Below are positions 19,202 through 28,100 of a stretch of 64,000 bases of DNA, piece by piece. Within the stretch, counting starts at the first letter, position 1. Every line of letters begins with the position of its first letter. Source of the DNA: AP-16 sp046727735 (GTDB taxonomy: Bacteria > Pseudomonadota > Alphaproteobacteria > Rhizobiales > Xanthobacteraceae); NCBI GenBank assembly GCA_046727735.1, contig JBKPDF010000052.1, positions 40,427 through 104,426 of the forward strand. The letters are read 5' to 3'. Position numbers and translations under genes: made by a program. The notes below the pieces were generated by a model. It was not told the DNA's origin. It searched no databases and saw only the letters and a program-made list of their open reading frames with translations.

Positions 19202-20041
19202 ATGCGCCTGCTCGAAGTCGAAGGGGTCACGCTGCAGTACAAAACGCCGCGGCATCTCGTGACCGCGACCTACAAGGTCGACTTCACGGTCGAGGAGCGC
19301 GACCGCTACGTCATCCTCGGGCCGTCGGGCTGCGGGAAATCCACGCTGCTCAAGGCGGTCGGCGGGTTCATGCGGCCGGTCGAGGGCGCGATCCGCATCC
19401 GCGGCAGCGAAGTCACCGAGCCCGGCCCGGATCGCATGATGGTGTTCCAGGAATTCGAGCAGCTGATGCCGTGGAAGACCGTGCTCGACAATGTGCTGTT
19501 CCCGATGCGCGTGACCGGAAAATTCCCGCGCGCGGAGGCGCTCGATCGTGCCGGGGCGGTGATCGAAAAGGTGCGGCTCACGAAATTCCGCGACATCTAT
19601 CCGCACATGCTCTCCGGCGGCATGAAGATGCGGGTCGCGATCGCCCGCGCCATGGTGCTCGAGCCCGACATCCTGCTGATGGACGAGCCGTTCGCCGCGC
19701 TCGACGCGCTCACCCGGCGCGCCATGCAGCAGGAACTGCTGGCGCTGTGTCGGCAATTGCGTCTGACCGTGCTGTTCGTCACGCACTCGATCGAGGAGGC
19801 GATGCTGGTCGGCTCGCGCATCCTGGTGCTCACGCCGCATCCTGGCCGGGTTCGCGCCGAGCTCGACGCCGACGGCTTCGGCTTCGACACCCTGGATCGG
19901 GTGGAGTTCGGCGCGATGTCGAAACGCATCCACGGCCTGCTGTTCGAGCCCGCATCGCTGGCTACACCTCTCCCCGCCCGCGGGGAGAGAGCCTGCCCCG
20001 GACCTGATCCGGGGTCGACCGAGCGAAGCGAGGTCGGGTGA
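19202..20041 (+). CDS. ABC transporter ATP-binding protein with repeat-encoded tail
   Basis: 279 residues. Walker A GPSGCGKST, signature MLSGGMKMRVAIARAM, Walker B ILLMDEPFAALDAL and the switch VTHSIEEA are all present. It begins 11 bases after the binding-protein gene. The last ~25 residues (PLPARGERACPGPDPG and on) are not family sequence: they are translated from a dispersed palindromic repeat, which also supplies the stop codon. The native C-terminus was probably replaced when the repeat inserted. Confidence 0.9.
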   Translation: MRLLEVEGVTLQYKTPRHLVTATYKVDFTVEERDRYVILGPSGCGKSTLLKAVGGFMRPVEGAIRIRGSEVTEPGPDRMMVFQEFEQLMPWKTVLDNVLFPMRVTGKFPRAEALDRAGAVIEKVRLTKFRDIYPHMLSGGMKMRVAIARAMVLEPDILLMDEPFAALDALTRRAMQQELLALCRQLRLTVLFVTHSIEEAMLVGSRILVLTPHPGRVRAELDADGFGFDTLDRVEFGAMSKRIHGLLFEPASLATPLPARGERACPGPDPGSTERSEVG

Positions 20042-20103
20042 GGGGCTTGACCATGCAAACCGACGCCCCTCACCCGATCCCTCTCCCCGCAAGCGGGGAG
20101 AGG
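19963..20103. repeat. Dispersed palindromic repeat, family A, copy 2 (inside coding junction)
   Basis: The element begins ACCTCTCCCCGCCCGCGGGG and ends CTCTCCCCGCAAGCGGGGAG. It spans the end of the ATPase gene and the start of the permease gene, encoding both the ATPase tail and the permease leader. Its inner modules (CCCCGGACCTGATCCGGGG; CGACCGAGCGAAGCGAGGTCG) are themselves palindromes. Confidence 0.8.
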
Positions 20104-21003
20104 GAACCGTTTACCGAGCGCTCGGAGCCAGCCACGAGAGCTGGCGCCGGCGGGCGGCCGGAGTTCGAGCGCGAGCCGCTCGACGCCGCGGGGGTCGGGG
20201 AAATCGAGCGGCCGCTGCCTCTTTTCGAGCGCGTCCTCCACAACGACACCGTGCAACGCGCCGCGATCCTGCTGGCGCTCGTGTTGTGCTGGGAGCTTTA
20301 CGCGCGCTGGCTCGACAATCCGTTGCTGTTCCCGACGTTCACGGCGACCATGCGGGTGTTCGGCCGCGATCTCGCAAACGGCGTTCTGCCGGACCGCATC
20401 TTCACTTCGCTGAAGTCGCTCGCGATCGGCTATGCGGCGGGCGTGGTGCTCGCCGCGGTCTTCACCACGATCGCGGTGGCGAGCGCGATCGGCACCCGCC
20501 TGCTCTCGACGTTGACGGCGATGTTCAACCCGCTGCCCGCGATCGCGCTCCTGCCGCTCGCGCTGATCTGGTTCGGCCTCGGCATTCCTTCGCTGGTGTT
20601 CGTGATCGTGCACTCGGTGCTGTGGGCGGTGGCGCTCAACACGCTGAGCGGGTTCCGCAGCGTGCCGGAGACGCTGCGCATGAGCGGCCGCAATTTCGGC
20701 CTTCGTGGCGCGCGCTACGTCGGCCTGATCCTGATCCCGGCGGCGTTCCCCTCGATTCTCGCGGGGCTCAAGATCGGCTGGGCGTTCGCGTGGCGCACGC
20801 TGGTCGCCGCCGAGCTCGTATTCGGCGTTTCCTCGCGCTCGGGCGGGCTCGGCTGGTACATTTTCGAGGCGCGCGCCGAGCTCGAGACTGCACGCGTGTT
20901 CGCGGGGCTGTTCGCCGTGATCCTGATCGGGCTCCTGATCGAGGCCGTGATCTTCCGCGCGATCGAGGCGCGCACCGTCACGCTGTGGGGAATGCAGAGG
21001 TGA
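20053..21003 (+). CDS. ABC transporter permease, SsuC type
   Basis: 316 residues from the ATG at 20053; a GTG at 20038 would overlap the ATPase stop. About residues 1-17 are encoded by the repeat, then a hydrophilic stretch precedes the first membrane helix near residue 75. Six membrane segments and the EAA-like loop (LRGARYVGLILIPAAFPSIL) place it with sulfonate/nitrate-type permeases. It completes the importer started at 18174. Confidence 0.88.
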   Translation: MQTDAPHPIPLPASGEREPFTERSEPATRAGAGGRPEFEREPLDAAGVGEIERPLPLFERVLHNDTVQRAAILLALVLCWELYARWLDNPLLFPTFTATMRVFGRDLANGVLPDRIFTSLKSLAIGYAAGVVLAAVFTTIAVASAIGTRLLSTLTAMFNPLPAIALLPLALIWFGLGIPSLVFVIVHSVLWAVALNTLSGFRSVPETLRMSGRNFGLRGARYVGLILIPAAFPSILAGLKIGWAFAWRTLVAAELVFGVSSRSGGLGWYIFEARAELETARVFAGLFAVILIGLLIEAVIFRAIEARTVTLWGMQR

Positions 21004-21163
21004 GGATCGGGTGGAGAGGTCTTCTAGCCAATGTTCTTCCTGGTGGAAAATTCAGATCACCGCGAGAGGCGAAGCCAACTGGCCCGGACTGTAGTATCGT
21101 GTAATTCGGGGAGGGAGGTGGGAATTCATGGCGGCTTTATCCGCCGCTAGAAGGAGACACACC

Positions 21164-21697
21164 ATGACGTGCCTTGAAGCCCCGTTACTGAGGATCGCCG
21201 CGTTCGGTGCTTTTCTGGGCCTTGCCGCACCCGATCTTGTTAATGCTGCTCAGCAGGTCGAGGTCACGAACACCCCGCTGCCAGTCGAGGTTACTAAGAC
21301 CCCGTTGCCGGTGACTGCCGTTGACACCGCTGCCAAAAATCGTTTTCAAGCTGAGGCGACTATCACGACAACAGCAAACGGCATCACAACTAAGTCATTT
21401 AGCCATCCAGCAAACATTCTCGTTATTGAGTTTGTCTCGGGAACCTGCCAGACAAACGCAGCCACTAGGATCCTAAAGATCGGGTTCCGAACTAGCGCAG
21501 CGGGCGTGTTGGCTACTCACAGCTTAGTGCCGACTTTGCTGTTTTCCACCAGCCAGGATCGCTACTATGTAGTAAGTCAGCAGGCGCGCATATATGCTGA
21601 CCCGAACGTAAGCGTTGATCTCCAAAATGAAGTTTTGACTTCTGGACCGGAAGTGATCAACTGCTCCATCGTCGCCTCCGGCTATTTGAGTCCGTAG
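21164..21697 (+). CDS. Secreted protein of unknown function with short internal repeat
   Basis: 177 residues from an ATG with AAGGAG 7 bases upstream. A signal peptide covers about residues 1-28. The mature N-terminus repeats an eight- to nine-residue unit (VEVTNTPLP, VEVTKTPLP). The rest is a Thr/Ser/Val-rich domain that looks beta-stranded, with two cysteines. Codon use is visibly less GC-biased than in the ABC operon just upstream, marking the left edge of an accessory stretch. Confidence 0.7.
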   Translation: MTCLEAPLLRIAAFGAFLGLAAPDLVNAAQQVEVTNTPLPVEVTKTPLPVTAVDTAAKNRFQAEATITTTANGITTKSFSHPANILVIEFVSGTCQTNAATRILKIGFRTSAAGVLATHSLVPTLLFSTSQDRYYVVSQQARIYADPNVSVDLQNEVLTSGPEVINCSIVASGYLSP

Positions 21698-21914
21698 CAT
21701 TCGCAACAATGCCAGATAGGACTGGGGGCAGGATGCCATGGAAGGACCTTGCCTGGAACGGTAACTTATAGTTCTCCCATCTCCGTTCAAAACCATCCCA
21801 GCTCCGGAAATTTTGTCGGCACGTGCTTAGCTGCTCGCCGAATTATGGCGCAATGGCGGCACGTCATTGAACGAAAATTATGGCGTGTACTCGTAAAATC
21901 GATCGGCCGATCAA
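21698..21914. other. Intergenic, no gene seen
   Basis: About 220 bases of comparatively AT-richer sequence after the secreted protein. No convincing frame, RNA or repeat is visible. Confidence 0.4.
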
Positions 21915-22294
21915 ATGTCCGCTCAGCCCCCAACAGCGGCGGAGAAGCGGACATCGTCCGAGGTCGCAGAAGGGTCAGATTCGGACATTCTCGCCTCGGC
22001 CGCCTTGCCGACTCCGGGCTCAACGGTGGCAAACGAGCTGCAAGGCCGCCTCGGCGCTGGCGACTGGTATTTTCGCAAGCGGCACGATTGCGCCCCCGTG
22101 TTCAGGACTTTCCTTCACTCGACGCCTGGCTCACGTTCCTGCAGTCGCCTCTCGGCGCGAGTTTGGCCGCCGGATCCATCAGCCGGTACCTGTTGGAGCG
22201 GGAGCTCGAACCACCGGCCCCCAACCTGGTGGATGCGCTAATAGAAATGACCGACATCTTCACGCCTCTGATGCGGATCGTCGTAGCCGCTTGA
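21915..22294 (+). pseudogene. Possible frameshifted gene of unknown function
   Basis: The frame from the ATG at 21915 reads like protein (MSAQPPTAAEKRTSSEVAEG to GDWYFRKRHDCAPVF) and then degrades into Ser/Pro/Arg-rich shadow. A neighbouring frame from about 22100 reads FPSLDAWLTFLQSPLGASLA and runs to a stop at 22294. One indel near 22090-22110 would join them into a ~125-residue protein. No family recognised; the joining is inference from composition. Confidence 0.3.
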
Positions 22295-22619
22295 CGAAGG
22301 AGGGAAACCCCGGCGGGTTGGTCGCCCGGGGGGCATCCCTTAGTGCCGCCGGGGTCGCGCCGTCCGCGGCACCAGGGTGTCCATTCCGGGCACCATGCTG
22401 ATGCCTTCCGCACGCGACCGCGGCGGTAATCACGTCGGGAGACCGGCTTTTGTCAGGTCTTCGACTATCCGAAGAAATTCGGGGTTGTCCCACTTAGGCA
22501 GCTCTCGAAGGAGTTCTGAGCTTTGATCATGTTGCCCCGTCCAAGCATAGGCGGCTGGTCGCCGGATCGGGTCGGCTCATCCGATGATCCGATGTCTGCT
22601 TTGGGTCATCAGCGGTCGT
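22295..22619. other. Gene-poor region
   Basis: 325 bases without a supportable gene. All six frames have short open stretches only. Confidence 0.35.
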
Positions 22620-22749
22620 CGCGGAGAGCATAAGCATCGTCCGCTTTGCCCCTCAGAGCTACGTTCTGCTCGATATGGCGCAGAGCTGGCTCAAGCTGGC
22701 GGAGCAGGCTGAGAAGAACGCAAAGGCCGACTTGGTCTACGAGCCTTAG
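22620..22749 (+). pseudogene. Remnant of a small helical protein
   Basis: One frame reads FAPQSYVLLDMAQSWLKLAE then QAEKNAKADLVYEP and a stop at 22749. The pattern of a conserved Trp-x-x-LAE helix is that of short proteins common in Bradyrhizobiaceae, but no start with a ribosome site is visible and the intact part is only about 24-43 residues. Probably a decayed copy. Confidence 0.35.
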
Positions 22750-22904
22750 CCCCCGCGCTTGGGCGCTCTGCGTTAGGTCGCTTCGGAGGCGGCTCCCACC
22801 TGACGCCGCTGCGCTGAGCCAACCCGGCCCCGACCTGAGCGCTTGACTCTGCGCCCGTTTGAACGGCGAGATCAGATGTCCCTCCGAACGGAAGGGGACA
22901 GGTC

Positions 22905-23102
22905 ATGCTGCGGCGACGTACACCCGCCGTAGATCATTGCCTCAACCGCGCCGCTGAAGCCGAGCACCTCGCAGCGCAGACCGGGGACGTTGTTTCAAAA
23001 AAGCGATACGAGCAACTCGCCCTCGCTTGGCGCCGCCTTGCCGGAGACGCTGAGTTCACCGAGAAGCTGGACAGGATGCTCAACGCGCAGGGGGACGAAT
23101 AG
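22905..23102 (+). CDS. Small helical protein, unknown function
   Basis: 65 residues from an ATG with AGGGGA about 6 bases upstream. It is almost all helix, with the pattern CLNRAAEAEHLAAQ...YEQLALAWRRLAGDAEF. The same design (Cys-Leu-x-x-Ala-Ala-Glu..., then LA.xWR.LA) recurs at 28101, so these are paralogues of a small family typical of Bradyrhizobiaceae. Function unknown. Confidence 0.6.
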   Translation: MLRRRTPAVDHCLNRAAEAEHLAAQTGDVVSKKRYEQLALAWRRLAGDAEFTEKLDRMLNAQGDE

Positions 23103-23245
23103 GTCACGGGCCGCTTTCCTGCTCACCGCCCCTCCCTTCTGCGCTGGAGATCACAAAATTTTCCGGCCGGCGGTGCCTGATCGACCGAACCACAGCCGAG
23201 CGCTGGGCTGTCAGGGCGGCGATCGGGGCTGCGCGAATTGGCTTT

Positions 23246-23476
23246 TTATCGAGCGATGTGCGTCGCAGCGACGGCCAAAAAGCTTGATGCACGCCTTCGG
23301 ATGTAATGATTGCTCGGTGATTTGTTGGCGCGCAGCGCGCGCTGGCTGACCAAAACGCCAATCCAGAGCTGTTCGATTTCTCGAGCAAGCGACATCCGGC
23401 CTGACAATACAGCCTTGTTGTAAGCCGCTTGAATGTCATCCACCCGCAGCGTGGCAGTCGTGGTTTCGATGAACAC
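23246..23476 (-). CDS. Small protein, unknown function
   Basis: 76 residues from a GTG at 23476 with GGAGGGGGAG close upstream. The N-terminal half (FIETTTATLRVDDIQAAYNK) reads as genuine protein, and a basic C-terminus follows. An alternative longer frame over the same bases is Arg/Pro/Cys-rich and looks like shadow. No family recognised. Confidence 0.45.
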   Translation of the reverse strand: MFIETTTATLRVDDIQAAYNKAVLSGRMSLAREIEQLWIGVLVSQRALRANKSPSNHYIRRRASSFLAVAATHIAR

Positions 23477-23737
23477 GGGGCTCCCCCTCCACCGGGTCCC
23501 CTCACCCCCTTTGTAATCTTATAGGATGATCGCTTGAGTAGTGTGACAGACAGGCCGGCTTTGCCGCAGGGCTCCTATTCAGATACCGAATGCATCGCTT
23601 CACGAATATCGTGAGCAGCGCCATTGAAGGGGGCTGGCGAACACCCTGCGTTCGGGGTTGGTTTACGAGATCAGCTAGTCCGCGATGCTAGGCGATGGCG
23701 CTATCGCACGGGGTGTGGCCGGCTATCGGACGGGAAA

Positions 23738-23998
23738 TTATCTTGTCGGACAGTAACCCATGCAAAGCGACAGCCGAGAGGAGCAAATTTGGAGACACGT
23801 AGTTGGATTTCCTGAGGTATTGCAGGTATTGTTACATGTTGTCGATTGTACGTTACAGTGGTTTACGCAGCTAGTCTGTATCGTCTGTTGGAATTGGTTT
23901 TGCTGTCCAGGCAAAGCTTGTGCCACTCGATACCTCTGATCGGCATGTGCGCCGACGAACGTTGTTGCGAGAAAACAAAAAATCACAAACATTCGCAT
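23738..23998 (-). CDS. Secreted cysteine-rich peptide with duplicated C-x3-C-x6-C-x3-C motif
   Basis: 86 residues. Residues 1-19 are a signal peptide (MRMFVIFCFLATTFVGAHAD), and GGGGGA lies 4 bases before the start. The mature part ends with eight cysteines spaced C-x3-C-x6-C-x3-C, an 8-residue linker, then the same C-x3-C-x6-C-x3-C again. That spacing suits a disulfide-stapled helical hairpin. It is rich in Asn, Thr, Ser and Gln, unlike its GC-rich neighbours. The function is unknown; a small secreted envelope or interaction peptide is possible. Confidence 0.65.
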   Translation of the reverse strand: MRMFVIFCFLATTFVGAHADQRYRVAQALPGQQNQFQQTIQTSCVNHCNVQSTTCNNTCNTSGNPTTCLQICSSRLSLCMGYCPTR

Positions 23999-24208
23999 GA
24001 TTTCCCCCGTGCGGACGGCGTGACCGCCATCGTGATCAGCGATGTGCGATTCGCAAGTACGCCTTGGTACTGCATGGCGCGAATGTTGCCAAGTCGCTAT
24101 TGCGAGATGAGCTGCCCAGCAGCCGCCTGATATCGGCGAGGTTCAACGCCGCGCGGCGACCGATGGCCATTCACTGCCGGTTCATCGAGGATCGTTCAAT
24201 GACCCTTG

Positions 24209-24385
24209 ATGGTCGACGTTCAGCTTCATTCCTCTGATGGGCAGCAGCCCCTGTGTCCCGCTTGCGGTTCCCGAATGGAAATAATCCGCATTCTGCCTCG
24301 GGGACCGTATGTTTCGGAACAGCTGATCTTTCGCTGCGGTAGGTGCGAGGTTGCGATGACCCAAGCCGGTAAAGAGCGGGACTAA
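24209..24385 (+). CDS. 58-residue zinc-ribbon protein
   Basis: 58 residues from the ATG at 24209 to TAA at 24385. Two Cys pairs, CPAC at residues 16-19 and CGRC at 43-46, are spaced 23 residues apart, the usual layout of a small zinc ribbon. Between them is MEIIRILPRGPYVSEQLIFR. Such stand-alone ribbons are common in Bradyrhizobiaceae and their role is unknown. A following frame overlaps its stop (TAATGG) but looks spurious. Confidence 0.6.
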   Translation: MVDVQLHSSDGQQPLCPACGSRMEIIRILPRGPYVSEQLIFRCGRCEVAMTQAGKERD

Positions 24386-25228
24386 TGGCACGAGACCCTG
24401 GCTTGCTCTGGCGTTACAAGAAGAAGCTCTGGGTTAGGTCGCTTCGGCGGGCAAACGGGTGTATGGCGATTCCGAGGCTCTTGGAACTGCCCCGCCGATA
24501 TAGCGTTTTCCGCCTCTCCCCGGACGTGTCACCCGGGGACCAGAGCCCGAGCCCGAGCCCCAGCAAAGGGTCCGGGCTCTTGGATTTGGGGTCCGGGCCA
24601 TCGAGGAACCCCGCAAAGCCCCTTCGCCGGGACCGCCACGGAGCCGTCGAGCCGGTCGCCTGGGCATCGGGAAGGCCCGCACACCCCCATCTCCCCGGTC
24701 GGCTGGTCAAGTGGCGAGGACCAGCATGGAAAGACTGGGCAGCTGGTTTTCTCAGAGTGCGTTGGAGATGATAAAGGTCGGGCCACCCTCGTCATCGTCG
24801 GCAGTACGCGATCCGCCTAGCCGTTGATGCCCTCGCAGTGCCTCCACAAGGGCCCCAGACGAGTTTTCGGGCAGCTGGGCGAACGGGACGGGCAAATGGG
24901 GCGGTTCTGGCGAGGGGTATTCTGGCCGCGGCAGGCCGAAGCCTTGGCAAACTGCCGTTCGATGACCAAGAACCGGATGGCGCCGAGCACTCGCCACCGC
25001 GGGATTGCCGTGGATGGCAAAGCCCGGCCGCAACGCTTGATGGCTCTGTGTGGGGACTGGATGACATATTGGGGGCGGGCGTTTACGACGCCCACGCAGG
25101 GCCTCAATAGTGATTCAATAGTGTTGAAGTCGCTTGCAATTGCTCAGATTATAGAGCTATGTCAATGACATACGTGTTCGCAGTTTTATTCCGACCGGCG
25201 CGCCACTTCTTCCCGCGACGAGCGCGCA
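24386..25228. other. Gene-poor region
   Basis: About 840 bases in which all frames overlap and none has convincing composition, ribosome site or family match. The 24817-25107 minus frame and the 24824-25168 plus frame are the longest clean candidates but cannot be supported. GTTAGGTCGCTTCGG near 24433 is also found near 22772. Confidence 0.35.
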
Positions 25229-26224
25229 CTAAGGTCGGAGGTTTCGCTGAAGAAACCGCACCGTTTCAGTGATCGATTGCGCGCGAACCATTGTATCATA
25301 TCCCATCGAATATCCGGGAGCCTCACGCAGGCATGCCGCGAAGGAGCTTGCATCAAACGGCGTTGCTTGACCGTCGATGAGGAACGCCGGCCCGTTGGGC
25401 CCGAACAAAATTAGCGGGCATTTTTTTGTGCTGACGAATTCCGGATAGAAGCGCGCCGTGGCGACTTCGGGGACCGTCCATGCATGGTAGGCGCCCGGGT
25501 AGATCACGGTTTCGATCGGGGCCGGAGCCCCCGCGGCGCGCGCGTAGGCCAGATAACCCCCGATCTTTGCCACAGGCAGATTTTCGTCCTTTTCACCGAG
25601 GAGCATCAGCACCGGAGAGCCGGTATAGGCGCCGCGCGCAGCAATCACGCCAAAGTTTCCACCCGGATAGAAGGCGACGTGCGCGGCAAAGCGGCCTTGT
25701 CCGGGCTTTAGCGCCAATCGAAGCGCCTCAAATGCCGTGAGATGAGCGACTTCACCGCCATACGAGAAACCCAAAATGGCAATTCTATCGGCATCGATCC
25801 TGGGCTCGCTCGAAAGCTTGCGCAGCGCGGCGTAGGCGTCCGCCACGCCAGGAAGCAAATAGCCGGGGGATCCCTGTGTCGCCGACCCGGTCGTTCCGCG
25901 CGCGGCAAAGCTATCGTAGGTCAGTGTGACGAAGCCTGATTTGCGCAATTCGTTTGCGACATAACCTTCATTCGTTTCACTATAACCGCGCATCGCGTGA
26001 ACGACGATGACCGCGGGGTACCGATCCCTTGCCTCCTCCGGAAAGCGCAGGCTCGCTCGAACCGTGACCGTCGCGGTTGCAGCCTCCTGCGCCAAAAGCT
26101 GGCGAAAGTCACTGTATGTGGAAGACTGAAACGTGACCTGGTTTGTGCCCGCCTCAGGCTCCTGACATCCAACCGCTGCTCCACAAGCGATCGTCGCCGC
26201 AAGAACGCGCAGACTTAAGTGCAT
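25229..26224 (-). CDS. Dienelactone hydrolase family protein, probable lipoprotein
   Basis: 331 residues. The N-terminus (LRVLAATIACGAAVGCQ) has a hydrophobic leader ending in a lipobox-like AVGC. The alpha/beta-hydrolase core has the nucleophile elbow GFSYGG with Ser154 instead of the Cys of classical dienelactone hydrolases, an Asp in LLGEKDENLP and a His in PGAYHAW. It is likely a periplasmic or envelope-anchored serine hydrolase. Substrate unknown. Confidence 0.82.
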   Translation of the reverse strand: MHLSLRVLAATIACGAAVGCQEPEAGTNQVTFQSSTYSDFRQLLAQEAATATVTVRASLRFPEEARDRYPAVIVVHAMRGYSETNEGYVANELRKSGFVTLTYDSFAARGTTGSATQGSPGYLLPGVADAYAALRKLSSEPRIDADRIAILGFSYGGEVAHLTAFEALRLALKPGQGRFAAHVAFYPGGNFGVIAARGAYTGSPVLMLLGEKDENLPVAKIGGYLAYARAAGAPAPIETVIYPGAYHAWTVPEVATARFYPEFVSTKKCPLILFGPNGPAFLIDGQATPFDASSFAACLREAPGYSMGYDTMVRAQSITETVRFLQRNLRP

Positions 26225-26592
26225 GGGAGCCGGTTCGGTTGGCCGCGATCAGGCAGATTCTAAAGCGTGTTCTGCGGTGTGACAACCTGGGCAAGGCAGC
26301 CGAAAGCGTAGCGCGGGATCGCAGGCGGTCGCATTTTCAGCTACGGCAGCGTGCTGTAGGCGCCCATGTCATAGCGCCACGGCGAACGAGTAGTGCCCAC
26401 CTTCATCGACCGCGGCGCGCCACCACGTCCAACAATCGCGACATATCCAGGCGCTGGAAAATTCGCCCTTGCAGAATCGAATACTTGCATGGCTTCGGCG
26501 TCTCACGTACCCACTTTGGGTGTAATGGCATGCGCGGGAGGCGGGAGGCGCACAGCCTTGTTCTCGACGGCTTCCTGGCAGCCTCGCAGACC
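26225..26592. other. Intergenic, no gene seen
   Basis: 368 bases between the divergent hydrolase and VOC-protein genes. The plus frame that crosses it is Arg-rich shadow. Promoters for both neighbours should lie here but none is clear. Confidence 0.4.
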
Positions 26593-26949
26593 ATGCTGAT
26601 GACCGTTCTGCGCATCGTACCCAATCTCTTGTCCTCCGATCCGGCCCGGGCCCGTGAGTTCTATGGTGAACTGCTCGGCCTCGACGTGGTGATGGATCTC
26701 GGATGGATCGTGACATTCGCTTCCGACGCCGTTGCGAACCCCCAGATCAGTGTCGCGGTCGAAGGCGGATCGGGCACTTCCGTTCCTGATCTCTCGGTTG
26801 AAGTCGACGACGTCGATGAGGTGTATCGGCGCGCGAGCGCGGCCGGATTCGAGATCCTCTACGGAATCGCCGATGAGCCCTGGGGCGTTCGGCGCTTTTA
26901 CGTCCGTGATCCTTTTGGCAAAATCGTAAACGTTCTCACGCACCGCTAA
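26593..26949 (+). CDS. VOC-superfamily (glyoxalase/bleomycin resistance-like) protein
   Basis: 118 residues (ATGs at 26593 and 26599). It begins TVLRIVPNLLSSDPARAREF with FYGELLGLDVV, and ends RRFYVRDPFGKIVNVL, the classic first and last beta-alpha-beta blocks of vicinal-oxygen-chelate proteins. The protein is one VOC module pair and would dimerise. Substrate or drug bound is unknown. Confidence 0.8.
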   Translation: MLMTVLRIVPNLLSSDPARAREFYGELLGLDVVMDLGWIVTFASDAVANPQISVAVEGGSGTSVPDLSVEVDDVDEVYRRASAAGFEILYGIADEPWGVRRFYVRDPFGKIVNVLTHR

Positions 26950-27297
26950 GGAGCGAGGCGCCACACGGTCCCGGGGCGCCGTTAAGAGCCGACTTGAAAC
27001 AGATCACGAGATGCGCGCACGTTCTGGATGCGGAGGTGCCGGAAGCGATGCAATCGTTGGGATTCTGTGCGACTACCGCTCTACCAATCTGGGGTCGAAA
27101 GTTCGAAACTCTTCCGGCGCCAATATTCGCACGTAGTTTTTGCCGAATCTTGTCGCCCGCGGAATTGCCGAGCCGGCTTGCAGCGTTCCGAACAGCCGAG
27201 GCTCGGGTTCGTATTCTGGCCGTCGGGACGCAGGGGCCGGCAGCGGCTGAGGCCGCGTCGCTCCGATCAACCCAGGGACGCTTCGGCATTGAGCCCG
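26950..27297. other. Intergenic, no gene seen
   Basis: 348 bases. Frames here are continuous with neighbours but of shadow composition. No repeat or RNA recognised. Confidence 0.35.
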
Positions 27298-27705
27298 ATG
27301 ACCGCACCGACGAAACCGCCCGCGACGCTGCCGAAACGGCTCGGCTATTTTGCGCTGATGCTTGCCGGCGTCGGGACGATGTTGCTCGCAGCCGGTGGAG
27401 ATACGGCCCAGAACAAGAGGATCGTGACTTATTCGGGCCTCGCCTTCGTGGTGCTCGGGACCGCGTTGCTGGTCGTTGCCGGCGGACTGGATTGGCACCG
27501 GCGGGTATTCGGTCGTCGCGAGCCCGAGCCCGAGCCCGAAACCGATACGCCTACCGATGACGTACCCACCGGTGCCGATGTCGAAGGCGAAGAGCTCACC
27601 CATACCGAGCGGGCGCTGATCAAGTGGCTGCGGACGAACGACGTGCCGCCGGACGTCGTCGCCACCGCGATCCGCGAGATCTTGGAACGGCGACTGGGCC
27701 GGTAG
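27298..27705 (+). CDS. Small membrane protein with charged cytoplasmic tail
   Basis: 135 residues from the ATG at 27298. Two membrane helices (about residues 16-34 and 44-63) are followed by an acidic stretch of alternating Glu-Pro and a C-terminal helical region (TERALIKWLRTNDVPPDVVA). The Glu-Pro run is encoded by repeated GAGCCC. No family recognised; the tail may bind a partner. Confidence 0.55.
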   Translation: MTAPTKPPATLPKRLGYFALMLAGVGTMLLAAGGDTAQNKRIVTYSGLAFVVLGTALLVVAGGLDWHRRVFGRREPEPEPETDTPTDDVPTGADVEGEELTHTERALIKWLRTNDVPPDVVATAIREILERRLGR

Positions 27706-28100
27706 CGAACTTGTTGTGCCGCGCATGCGGCGAGGAAGTTCATGCGTCCGGCAGCCGCGCTCGCCCGGCACAAATCACAACCAGATGACATCTGCAAAAA
27801 ACTCCGTCGCTCGCCTCGTGCTGCGACGTGCACTCCCGAGCCGTCGCGTTTTGCAAACCAGCGCGTAGGGCCCGGGCTATTCGTGTAGACCTTCATGTTT
27901 TGGACATGTGCGGACCGCGAAGCCGACTGCGCTCCGATATGGGTCCACTTTGCTCGGCAAGTGGCAGTTGATCGCCGCCGCAGGTCGGCCGCTCCTTTCG
28001 GCCGGTGGTCGTGTGGAAAGCAAGGCGGCGTTCTACGAACGCCACATTTTCTCCCGATTTAGCCGATGGGTTCCCCACGACCCACACGCGGGGGGATGCC
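27706..28100. other. Intergenic, no intact gene
   Basis: 395 bases. A short frame LLCRACGEEVHASGSRARPA (start 27713, stop near 27788) contains a CxxC pair but is too short to call. Nothing else is supportable. Confidence 0.35.

Noticed and set aside
24385..24771. A 128-codon plus-strand frame starting at the zinc-ribbon stop
   Set aside because: Pro/Ser/Arg-rich composition, three overlapping frames of similar quality on the other strand, and no family pattern.
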